Assembly: GCA_013399875.1 (NCBI GenBank) | Contig: VXAZ01003271.1 | Coordinates: 211,129 to 275,128, forward strand | Reading direction: 5' to 3' | DNA from: Gymnorhina tibicen | Lineage: Eukaryota; Chordata; Aves; Passeriformes; Artamidae | DNA length: 64,000 nt | In this document: positions 27,001 to 39,000 of the stretch, in pieces | Numbering within the stretch: the stretch's first letter is position 1 | Layout of the letters: each line of letters starts with the position of its first letter | Notes under the pieces: model-generated | Databases searched by the model: none | Told to the model about the DNA's origin: nothing | The model's input: only the letters and a program-made list of their open reading frames with translations | Translations under genes and position numbers: made by a program

Positions 27001-30000
27001 TAAATCTTCAGATCCAGGAAGAGGTTTCTGAAGAAATTAGGGTTACGTTCTGTTCCTGTACATCCTGATTTTTCACGCTGTTGATGATCTAACTAGCAAA
27101 AGAATATTTCAGTCCCCATGAAAAATATTTATTTTGAAAAAACAGTATTTTTCCGTCAAACATTAGATTTTTATGCAGAAGTGCTTAGTTCACAGAGTAC
27201 CCCGGAATCTGTCTCACATCATTGGAAAACAGCTTTGTGTGGAGATGCAAGGGAGCAGTGTAGTCACAGCAACCCTCACAGGATCTTGGAGCCCTGCAGA
27301 GTAACAGGTTGTATTAGCTAAAGTGCAGTGGTATGGTATTTTACCTGTACCTAGCATGTTCAGAGCTTTTTGGGTCTGTACGGCATTTTTATACACAAAG
27401 CAGCTCGGAAACAGTGTTTTCAAGTGCTAGCCTAGCTAAGTGATCACTAATTTTTGCTGTATTTCAGGCAGCAGTGTTCAGTAAATACTGGAGACAGCAC
27501 CCAGCCTGCTGGCCCTGTCAAACACAGATGTGTTTTGGCTATTGGCAGTGCTGGCATGAGCACAGCTGTGGACTGGGCACTGCTGATATTGACTCTTTAT
27601 TCCATTCAGATAATTACGTGTACCTCCATCTACCCTTCTATTAGGGAAATTATTTCTGATTAATCTTTTCAACCTTAATAGATGATAGATAACATGGTTA
27701 CCAGTGTTGAACTACAACTGCTGAATCTGAAGAAGGTATTGAAAGATTGCTTTCATTACCTGCTGTTACAGTTTCCTTAGTTACTGTAATTTGTCTGCTG
27801 GTACAGATAGAAAATTAGGATGTAATTTTGCAGTATTGGTTCAGTCTGTCTCTCCTTGAGTTTGAACCTAATAGGCCTTTACATTCGCATCTCCTGATTA
27901 ACCAATTTTACAGCTAGACTTATGTCAGAAAATTAATTGGTATCATCTCATTTTGCGTTTAACTGAAAGGCCAGTATTTTGCTAGTAGCTGCACTGGCAG
28001 GAGATGGAATTGTGAATAGTAAAGTCCACCTGGAATGTTGAATCATGAGTCTTTTTGTCATTTTGTCTAAGAGGTCTGACTCTTGTTTGCCTTTCCTCTA
28101 TTTACTTAACCTTGCTCACTGACAAGCTACTTTTGTTCTGTACATTTTAATGCCTGACTGAATTTGATGCATGGGTCCTTTTTCAGAGAACAGTCTGCAT
28201 TTAGCTGAAGATGCCCTGGGGTTCAGTGATTACACTTAGCAAAAACTGGTATTTATAATTCAGACAGTGGTTTCCATGAAGCACTTAGGTAGCAAAGTGT
28301 CCTGTGAAGTACATAAATATTGTCCCTCAAATAAGGTAAAGAAAAGCAAAATATGTATTAGGTGGAGGAATTTTCCAAGTCATAGCTAGATCCATAGCTT
28401 CCTATAGAACAGGCTGTAGGAGCTCAGAACCCTCATCTTATTGCCCTTTTCTCCAAAACTTCCACTGGCTTCAGTGAAACTGAATTTTTTTTGATTCAAC
28501 TTTCTTCAAAGCACAGACCCTATTGTCATAGATTGGGTGGAAAGTGTATATCATATTGCCTATTAAAAGAAAACCCACTTGCTTTGCAATGAATCCATGG
28601 CAGAACCATGAATTTCTGACTGTTACCTCCAAAGGCACACAGTACATAGTGCATTATCTCATACTGTTGTTGTTTCAGTATTCTTAGACATGGAAAACAG
28701 TTCTGGTACATGGAGATATGGAATATATGGATAATATGGAAAAATTCTTGCAAAGCTAAAGAATTCCCTCTATGAATTCTTGACTTTGAAATCTATGGGT
28801 ACACCTAATAAAAAAAGTAACTGCCAGTGAAAAGCTGTGCTCATTTTCTGTGCCAGTTTTTCTGGTATCTGAGGAATGGTGCAAGAGTACACTTCCTACA
28901 TTAAAGACACAAAACATATTCTAGGTACAAGAGTTAATAAGGATGACTTTCATAATGAGAGAAAATTCATCAGCCAGGACACTTTGGTAGCTCTGCCTTA
29001 AGAACCTGGCAACAATGGCTTCACAAGGCCTTCATAAAGAGAGCTACTCTTGAACTATAAACAGGGAACTGCAAAACAAAGTTTGTCTTGTGTGCATTGC
29101 CCAAAAACAGTGAGCCGAGATGCAGAGGCCCAGACATTGTATTCCAGCTGGAGGTTTGGAGTGCTTTGAGATGTTCCATCCCATCAGCTTTTTTTCTGGT
29201 CCCCTTGTTGACAAACCAAGGTAAACACAATGGAGAAAGTAAATAAAAGGGAACTCTCTCAGAGCTTGTGCCCAAGCTTAGCCATTTTAAACAGAAGCAG
29301 GTCAGAAATGAGCACCAAATGGTGGATTTCTCACTTGGATGAATATTGCTGCTAGCTCATTGGGGCTGCATTTTTGGAAGTGCACAGTTTATAGGTTGGC
29401 TTCCAAATCCAGCACGTGGCTTGCTTCGAGGATCCCAGTGTGAGCTGCTAGTGGGATCCTTCTTACAGCTCCTTTCTGTGATGACACTTACAGCCATCCC
29501 TACTTCACAGGCTGATACTGCCAGCTCTGTTCCTTTTTCCAGTGCTGGGCTATGGCATCCCAATAGCCTGAGTCAAGACCTGGGCTTTTGCTTCTGTTGT
29601 TCCAGTTGGGACTACACAGTCTCTCTGAGAGCCCTGGTTTCTCCACCTTGGAAGTGGTCTTCCATGCAGAGCCCTCATCAGTCAGGAATTTCCAAGCATG
29701 CAGGGCTCCTATGTGCCAAACAAAGAAAAGCTGGGGTGCCTGTGAACTGAAGAGGGAGAAATGGCCCTCAGTGCCTGTCCTCACTTTCTAGAGAATAGCT
29801 CTGACTGAGTGAACCGGGTTTGGCAAAAGGTAGCTGGAATGTTTCTTGCCCTGCTTTCTTTGTTGGCTCTCTGGAGTTTCTTTCTCTTCTCTAGAGTTGA
29901 CCACTGCACATGGAGCAGTAGCTGGAATGCTGTGTTTTATTGGCCACTTACTGCATTAAACTGGCAACAGTTTCTGAGTTACTTAATACACAAGCATTCA

Positions 30001-33000
30001 CTAACTAGAGCCCTTACTCTTCCCAGCCCACTAACACTTTTTTCTCTGCCAGCTAGTTGACTGCTTCTTTTTCAGATAATTTCCTTGCCATCTGCCAAGC
30101 TGATGTTTTAAGAGGTCTGATCACCTTTTCCTCATCTATTTTGGGACCTCCATTAATATTGTTGGAGACACGATATTGTTTGTATTTGCCTGGCTAGCTT
30201 CTGTAACCTTTGATTTCACTGTATGTTTTCAGGCAGACAGCGAGGCAAAGTTGAACAATTTGGTATTGGTTAGTACCCTACAAATGAAAATTGTACAATT
30301 TTCTGTTTACCTTATCTACAAACAGTAGTGACCAAAGTTTGTTAAGCCATTTTTTTGTGTTTCTCTGGGAGCTGAGTAGCCAATTAGGAGAATATTTGAA
30401 CTCAAAAAGTACAGGGAATTCACTTGATAGTATTTACCATTTTTTATTTGTCAGATAGTCCCTTTTTGCACAGTAATGACAAGTACCTAAATTTGGCCCC
30501 TTGGTGGTTCCTAACTTGTGAAAAACCCTGATCCTTCTGGAAATACAACCCTTACAAGGCTCTTTAAGTGGCTGTACAAAACTGTGGGAGACTTTTGAAA
30601 ATCTTGGCCATGGGAGTTCAGCCCTGCCTCAGACTGCTGCAGTTTTCTTTCTTTTCCAGAACCTTTGCCAGACACTCTGGTGCTCGGTGAAAGGCTCCTG
30701 CCGCTCCAAACTGGACGCAGCTGCGGATGGCACTCGGTGTGGAGAAAACAAGGTGACTGTGAGCCACGCTGTTAGCAAGCTGTGCTGCCTCCCAAAGGGC
30801 AGAGAGGAACCATGAGTAGCTCTGCCATTGTTCAGTGTGAGAGAGGGTCATCCTGTGACATCTCCATTTACATTTCCACTTAAGTGTTCAACCCTCATGA
30901 GCTGAAATAACGAATAATTCACAGGAACGTTTCCCTGCAATAACGATCTGAAGCTCTTTGTGCTTTCTCTTCTCTCCTCAGTGGTGCTTCTCTGGTGAGT
31001 GCATTACAGTAGGGAAGACTCCTGAAGCAATCCATGGCGAATGGGGCGTTTGGTCATCCTGGTCCCATTGCACAAGGACATGTGGGGCAGGAGTTCAAAG
31101 CGCAGAGAGGCCGTGTGATAATCCTGAGTAAGCTGAGTGCACTGTCTTTCCCTACCTTTGTTAAAGATTTTTGAGGTTCTTAGAACGTTGGAAACTCACT
31201 TGTACGAGACTGTTATCAGCAGCTGCCACATCAACACGTGTCACAGATACTGACACCTCTGTTCCCAGTTAGGCATACCTGTGTGAAATTCAGCTGGCTC
31301 ATCTTTTAAAGTAGTCATCTTGTTCTTTATTCCTTACCCTCCACGGAGCTTATTTCAATACAAAGTGAAAAAAAACCCATACCTAGCATTTAAGCGTTGC
31401 AGAAATGGTATAAATATTGCTTTATTAATACTGCAGTGATTAAATAAATGTCCTCAAAAACCGGGTGAGAACAGTTTCTAGCAATCTGATCCTGAGGACT
31501 CACCTTTCATGTTTTGTTCTAGTGATGCCATGATGATTTTTTGCTTTTTCATATACCCCTCTTATATACACTTTTCATATACCCTTTCATACAGCTTTAC
31601 ATGTATCCTTAGTGCTTTTAGCCCACATACTTGTAATTCCCTAGGTCTGATAACCAGCTTAGACCAAAGTTCCGTTAAGCCAGAGACAAAACATCTTGGA
31701 AGCCTCGCAGTTGGGTCAGAAAGCCCCAGACACTAAGGTCCTCTCCAGAACACATTCTGTAAACTAAGATAGGCCCCCCCAGGGAGAGGGTTCCTCAAGA
31801 CGGGGGCTTCTGTTGAGCCTCTCATTGAGGAGTCTTCAATAGATATGCTGACCTGCAAGGTCTCTAACTGTATGCGCGAATCATCCTGGGGTGCATTTGT
31901 GCAGTGCATTGTTCGGGGGGTGCACCCTGGTGCATTCCTGGGGTGGGCATCCTGGTGGGCACTTTTGGGTGTGCATTCTCGGTGTGCACTCGGGGGTGCT
32001 TTCTACCTGGATGTGATGCATCAGAGGATCCCTGAATAAATACCGAGGTAAAACCCTTTTTTCCCCTCTAACCATGTTTGGCTTTTAATTCTAAACCCAG
32101 GGAAAGGCAACACTAGTCATCAGCTTCACACATGAGTTGTCAGGTACAGAACACGAAAGACAGAATTCCCTAATATATATCTGAGTTCATGAAGACTCTA
32201 CATCTCATTTTCACAAATCACTAAGAGGGTGCCTAATAGTAGGAATAATTTGTCTTCTCAGAGAGAACTGTCAAATGCCCTGGAAAGTATGGGATTTCAG
32301 AGCAGTCCATTTGATAGGTTAATTTGTTGTGAGCTCAGCCAGGTAGTGCCAAGCACTTCTTTGGGATACAGGATTTGTCTGGATTTCTGTGCTTCTACTG
32401 ACACGTTTGAGTCCTTAAACATGGGTGGGAACAGTATCTGCAACCTGTCAAGGATTCAGAGTCACCTTGTTGTGCCACTGGGACCTGAAATGCATTGTTC
32501 TTTTAAAACTTTTTTTTACCCACAGTCTCATGTCCCAGTCTCAATGTTCCTTTTCTAGACCCCAGTTTGGAGGAGACTACTGCACTGGAGAAAGGAAACG
32601 CTATCGCATGTGTAACATCAGCCCCTGTCGCAAAGACTTGCCAACCTTCCGTCAGATGCAGTGCAGTGAGTTTGATACAGTTCCCTACCAGAACGAATTC
32701 TACCACTGGGTTCCTGTTTACAACACAGGTATGAAGCTACAAAATTTTTTAATATCTTGTATAAAACGTCAAAGTTACGTGCCTATGAGAAACCTCTGTG
32801 AGGGCAAGAAGTCACTGAATTAAAAGTTTTCTAATGAATTAGAGAGAAAAATCTGGTGTGCTTCCATATGCTGGTGTGCCTTTTGTGTGTACAAAAAGGC
32901 AGTGCTTCTTCTCTACAAGTAGATGTTTTTTCAGAACTCTGGTGATAATGGCTGTGATTGTAACTACTTCAGTTCCTGAAAAGATACTGCACTAAAAAAA

Positions 33001-36000
33001 GGTGTTGAGGTCATGCCTGTACTAAGTGTTTGGGGTAGATCTAAATCATCTTTTCCAATTGTCAACCACAGAACAAGAAGTAGAGTAGTGTGGTGTAGAG
33101 ATGCATCTTTGGGCCTGCAGGCATCACTGCACCCAGTGAGCAGAGCTGTTCCACTGCACAGGTGTGGCTTTACCACTTCCAAGCTCAGATCTGCATGGTA
33201 GGTGTGCTTGGCCTTACAGTGAAGAAGTAATACCTCAACAGGTTCAGTATCATGTTGCCCTGTATTGTAAAGGCAGAGTCCATGACTCTGCTTTGTAACT
33301 TGCTTTGTAACAGCTAGTTATTAAATACAAAGGTAATAGTTATTACCATGTAGTTTGATTCTTGGTTTGTGCATAAATGTAAGGTGTAGATTATCCAGTA
33401 GAATCACAGGATTGTTAGGGTTGGAAGGGATCTTTGGAGATCATCCAGTTCAGCCCCCCTGGCCAAGGCAGGGGCACCTGGAGCAGGAGACATAGGAATG
33501 CATCCAGTTGGAGTTTGAATGTCTCCAGAGAGGGAGACTCACCAGCTTCCTGGGCAGCTGTTCCAGTGCTCTGCCACCCTCTACATAAAAAAGTTCTTCC
33601 ATGTGTTGAGGTGGGCCTTCCTGTGTTTTGGTTTATGGCCATTGCTCCTTGTTCTGTCACTGGGTACCACTGAAAAAAATCTGGTACCATCCCCTTGGCA
33701 CTGACTTTGAGATATTTATATACATTGATGAGAACCCATTCCCAGTCTGCTCTTCTCCAGACTGAACAGGCCCAGCCCCCACAGTCTTTTCTCCTAACAG
33801 AGATGCTCCAGACCCCTAATCAGCTTTGTGGCTTCTGCTGCACCCTCTCCAGCAGCTCCTTGCTTTTCTTATACTGAGGAGCCCAGAACTGGGCACAGCA
33901 CTCCAGGTGTGGCCTCACCAGGGCCGAGGAGAGGTAGGAGGATCGCCTCCCTCAACCTGCTGGCCAAACCCTTCCCGATGCACCCCAGGAGTCCATTGGC
34001 CCTCCTGGCTGCCAGGGAACACTGCCAGATCATGGGCAACCTGTCACCCACCAAAACTCCCAGGTCGTTCTCAGTGGAGCTGCTCTACAGCAGGACAGAC
34101 CCCAACCTGTGCTGGTACTTGGGGTTATTCCTCCCCAGGTGCAGGACCCTACATTTGTCCTTGCTGAACCTCATAAGGTCCTTCTCCACGCAACTTGCCA
34201 ATCAAGGTCCCACTGAATGGCAGCACAGCCTTCAGGTGNTTTGATAGGTTAATTTGTTGTGAGCTCAGCCAGGTAGTGCCAAGCACTTCTTTGGGATACA
34301 GGATTTGTCTGGATTTCTGTGCTTCTACTGACACGTTTGAGTCCTTAAACATGGGTGGGAACAGTATCTGCAACCTGTCAAGGATTCAGAGTCACCTTGT
34401 TGTGCCACTGGGACCTGAAATGCATTGTTCTTTTAAAACTTTTTTTTACCCACAGTCTCATGTCCCAGTCTCAATGTTCCTTTTCTAGACCCCAGTTTGG
34501 AGGAGACTACTGCACTGGAGAAAGGAAACGCTATCGCATGTGTAACATCAGCCCCTGTCGCAAAGACTTGCCAACCTTCCGTCAGATGCAGTGCAGTGAG
34601 TTTGATACAGTTCCCTACCAGAACGAATTCTACCACTGGGTTCCTGTTTACAACACAGGTATGAAGCTACAAAATTTTTTAATATCTTGTATAAAACGTC
34701 AAAGTTACGTGCCTATGAGAAACCTCTGTGAGGGCAAGAAGTCACTGAATTAAAAGTTTTCTAATGAATTAGAGAGAAAAATCTGGTGTGCTTCCATATG
34801 CTGGTGTGCCTTTTGTGTGTACAAAAAGGCAGTGCTTCTTCTCTACAAGTAGATGTTTTTTCAGAACTCTGGTGATAATGGCTGTGATTGTAACTACTTC
34901 AGTTCCTGAAAAGATACTGCACTAAAAAAAGGTGTTGAGGTCATGCCTGTACTAAGTGTTTGGGGTAGATCTAAATCATCTTTTCCAATTGTCAACCACA
35001 GAACAAGAAGTAGAGTAGTGTGGTGTAGAGATGCATCTTTGGGCCTGCAGGCATCACTGCACCCAGTGAGCAGAGCTGTTCCACTGCACAGGTGTGGCTT
35101 TACCACTTCCAAGCTCAGATCTGCATGGTAGGTGTGCTTGGCCTTACAGTGAAGAAGTAATACCTCAACAGGTTCAGTATCATGTTGCCCTGTATTGTAA
35201 AGGCAGAGTCCATGACTCTGCTTTGTAACTTGCTTTGTAACAGCTAGTTATTAAATACAAAGGTAATAGTTATTACCATGTAGTTTGATTCTTGGTTTGT
35301 GCATAAATGTAAGGTGTAGATTATCCAGTAGAATCACAGGATTGTTAGGGTTGGAAGGGATCTTTGGAGATCATCCAGTTCAGCCCCCCTGGCCAAGGCA
35401 GGGGCACCTGGAGCAGGAGACATAGGAATGCATCCAGTTGGAGTTTGAATGTCTCCAGAGAGGGAGACTCACCAGCTTCCTGGGCAGCTGTTCCAGTGCT
35501 CTGCCACCCTCTACATAAAAAAGTTCTTCCATGTGTTGAGGTGGGCCTTCCTGTGTTTTGGTTTATGGCCATTGCTCCTTGTTCTGTCACTGGGTACCAC
35601 TGAAAAAAATCTGGTACCATCCCCTTGGCACTGACTTTGAGATATTTATATACATTGATGAGAACCCATTCCCAGTCTGCTCTTCTCCAGACTGAACAGG
35701 CCCAGCCCCCACAGTCTTTTCTCCTAACAGAGATGCTCCAGACCCCTAATCAGCTTTGTGGCTTCTGCTGCACCCTCTCCAGCAGCTCCTTGCTTTTCTT
35801 ATACTGAGGAGCCCAGAACTGGGCACAGCACTCCAGGTGTGGCCTCACCAGGGCCGAGGAGAGGTAGGAGGATCGCCTCCCTCAACCTGCTGGCCAAACC
35901 CTTCCCGATGCACCCCAGGAGTCCATTGGCCCTCCTGGCTGCCAGGGAACACTGCCAGATCATGGGCAACCTGTCACCCACCAAAACTCCCAGGTCGTTC

Positions 36001-39000
36001 TCAGTGGAGCTGCTCTACAGCAGGACAGACCCCAACCTGTGCTGGTACTTGGGGTTATTCCTCCCCAGGTGCAGGACCCTACATTTGTCCTTTTTGAACC
36101 CCATTAAGTTTCTCCTTACCCAACTCTCCCCCCAGTCAAGGTCTCTTTGAATAGCAGCACAGCCTTCAGGTGGATCAGCCACTCCCCATAACAGTTCCAT
36201 AACATCAGCAAACTTGCTAACAACGTGTTTTTTAATGAAAAAATAAGACAGTTACAGTAGGGAAGATCAGGATTAAACTTTCAGTTTCATTTGCCAACAG
36301 TATTTTTCAGCATGTTAATTGCTTTCTCAGTTATTGACAGTTTTGAATTGGTTTCCTAAATTTCAGCTACTGTTTCCATTTCATCTATGAAATACACCAT
36401 TGAAGATGAACCTAGAGCAGGCAGACTTCCAGTGAAATTTCTGTTGAAAGAAAATATGGTTGATAGAGATTTTTTTGGAAGAAATCCCAGTAAAGCCATG
36501 ACAAATGCTAACAGCCTAATGCTTAGGCCAAAACTAAACTCATGAAACATTTTCTGCAGTCACCTGTCACTGAAATGAAGATTCCAGACCTCTGATACTC
36601 AGGGTGTACTAGTGCAGGGTACAGCGTTCGTTCTGTTCATGTCCTCTCTGTGACACTGCAGCAGAACGGGTGGTTCTGCATGTACATTTGTTACAGAAGG
36701 TCTATTTTTCAAGGACGTTGAGAATCGTGAGTCAAATGCTTCCTACACACTGAAAGGCAGGGCTGTGCTCTGTCTGTGCCGTATTTCAAATAGGACTGTT
36801 CGGAACTGTACGGACAAACCACTTCTATTTAAAACACTGTGCTGCTGAGCCTGATGTATTTCATCTGGGAAATAATTTGCAAAATCCTTCAAATACCAAG
36901 GAAATATTTTTTTTCTGTGGCTTGAAAACTTTTTGACTGTTTTCACCCATTTTCTCAGCAGCCAGAATTTCAGCATTGATTTCCATGTCTTCCCCATGAC
37001 CTTGGAGGGCCTTAATGTTTCCACTTTCATTCTTACATTCTACTAACAGCATTTGAAGTGTTTTCTTGCTGCTAAACTCTTAACTTAAAAAGTAAAACTG
37101 GCTTGCTCAGATACAAAGGCTCTCCTGGTGACACTCAAATAAGCAGGGAGTTGGCCAAATCCTGTGCTGGTTCTTCATCTGACATCCTTGTATGACTGAG
37201 AGTGGGTGGTTCACCTGGGCACACTGCTTCCAGTTTTGTCCAGCCAGCATTACCTGAAGTACATCTGAGAGTTTTCCTCCCATCTCAGTTTCAAATATTC
37301 TTTCACTTTCTATCAGTGGTTAAAGGTGTCCTGGGCAAAATACCTGCAAAGAAGGCTGTGAGACAGAGCTGTCTCTGAGAGATACAGCAGTTCGAGCCTT
37401 CCTTGTATGTGTTTGTCCAAACAAACCAAGACTTTAAACAAAAACACACCAACAGCCTTTTGTAAACCCCCCNNNNNNNNNNNNNNNNNNNNNNNNNNNN
37501 NNNNNNNNNNNNNNNNNNNNNNNNNNNNNNNNNNNNNNNNNNNNNNNNNNNNNNNNNNNNNNNNNNNNNNNNNNNNNNNNNNNNNNNNNNNNNNNNNNNN
37601 NNNNNNNNNNNNNNNNNNNNNNNNNNNNNNNNNNNNNNNNNNNNNNNNNNNNNNNNNNNNNNNNNNNNNNNNNNNNNNNNNNNNNNNNNNNNNNNNNNNN
37701 NNNNNNNNNNNNNNNNNNNNNNNNNNNNNNNNNNNNNNNNNNNNNNNNNNNNNNNNNNNNNNNNNNNNNNNNNNNNNNNNNNNNNNNNNNNNNNNNNNNN
37801 NNNNNNNNNNNNNNNNNNNNNNNNNNNNNNNNNNNNNNNNNNNNNNNNNNNNNNNNNNNNNNNNNNNNNNNNNNNNNNNNNNNNNNNNNNNNNNNNNNNN
37901 NNNNNNNNNNNNNNNNNNNNNNNNNNNNNNNNNNNNNNNNNNNNNNNNNNNNNNNNNNNNNNNNNNNNNNNNNNNNNNNNNNNNNNNNNNNNNNNNNNNN
38001 NNNNNNNNNNNNNNNNNNNNNNNNNNNNNNNNNNNNNNNNNNNNNNNNNNNNNNNNNNNNNNNNNNNNNNNNNNNNNNNNNNNNNNNNNNNNNNNNNNNN
38101 NNNNNNNNNNNNNNNNNNNNNNNNNNNNNNNNNNNNNNNNNNNNNNNNNNNNNNNNNNNNNNNNNNNNNNNNNNNNNNNNNNNNNNNNNNNNNNNNNNNG
38201 GGAGAGATCACTCACTGATTGCCATGGTGGGCAAGACAGACTGGACTTGGAGACATGAGTTTAATTTATTAGAAATTAAATCAGAGTAGAGGAGTCATGG
38301 GAGACAGTAGTCCTTGAACCTCCCCAACATGAGTCCTTCCCATGGACTGCAGTTCTTCCTGAACTGCTCCAGTGTGGATCCTTTCCACAGGCTGCAATCC
38401 TTCAGGAACAGGCTGCTCCAGCATGGATCCCTGATCCATGGGTCCTGCCAGGAGCCTGCTCCAGCACGGGCTTCCCATGGGGTCACAGCCTCCTTTGGGC
38501 ACATCCCCCTGCTCCAGTGTGGGGTTCTCCAGGGGCTGCAGGTGGATCTCTGCTCCCCCATGGACCTCCAGGGGCTGCAGGGGCACAGCTGCCTCACCAC
38601 GGGCTGTAGGGGAATCTCTGCTCTGGTACCTGGAGCAGCTCCTGTCCTTCCTCCTTCACTGACCTTGTGTCTGCAGAGCTGTTCCTCTCACACATTCTCA
38701 CCCCTCTCTTCCAGCTGCAGTTGTGCAGTTTTTTTTCCTTTCTTAAATACATTATCCCAGAGATGCTGCCACTGTCACTGGTTTGGTCTTTACCAGCAGC
38801 AGGTCCTTCTTGGATCCACCTGGCACTGTCTCTGTCCATCATGGGGGAGGCTTTTGGCAGCTCCTCGCAGAGCTGTAGCCCCCTGCTACCAAAACCTGGC
38901 CACGCAAAACCAGTACAGCTCTCCTTTTAGTATCAGGCATTTTTCATCCTCTCATGCTGTGCTTGGGATGTAAAGGGAAAAGAAAACATAATGAATCTTT

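Larger units (their letters stand above)
31128..32558 (+). other. ADAMTS12 intron (1431 bp) containing a candidate solo LTR
   Basis: GT-AG intron within TSR1. About a third is the LTR-like element at 31648-32112. The last 249 bp, from 32310 on, belong to the segment repeated at 34240. Confidence 0.85.

Noticed and set aside
29346..29784. Overlapping open frames of 134 and 94 codons on opposite strands
   Set aside because: A locally GC-richer patch explains fewer stop codons; no domain or splice context supports a gene.
33826..34244. Open frames of 113-138 codons, repeated at 35756-36150
   Set aside because: They run antisense through a CR1 fragment and are duplicated with it.
32559..34658. 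The two identical exons as mutually exclusive alternative exons
   Set aside because: There is no sequence difference between the copies, including introns and CR1, and a single N lies at the join. Alternative exon pairs normally differ.
37303..38258. Open frames of about 283-302 codons on both strands
   Set aside because: Nearly all their length is N, which contains no stop codons by default.
38314..38973. A 219-codon plus-strand open frame
   Set aside because: It lies within a GC-rich, internally repetitive LTR-like element and has no protein domain; its length is explained by base composition.
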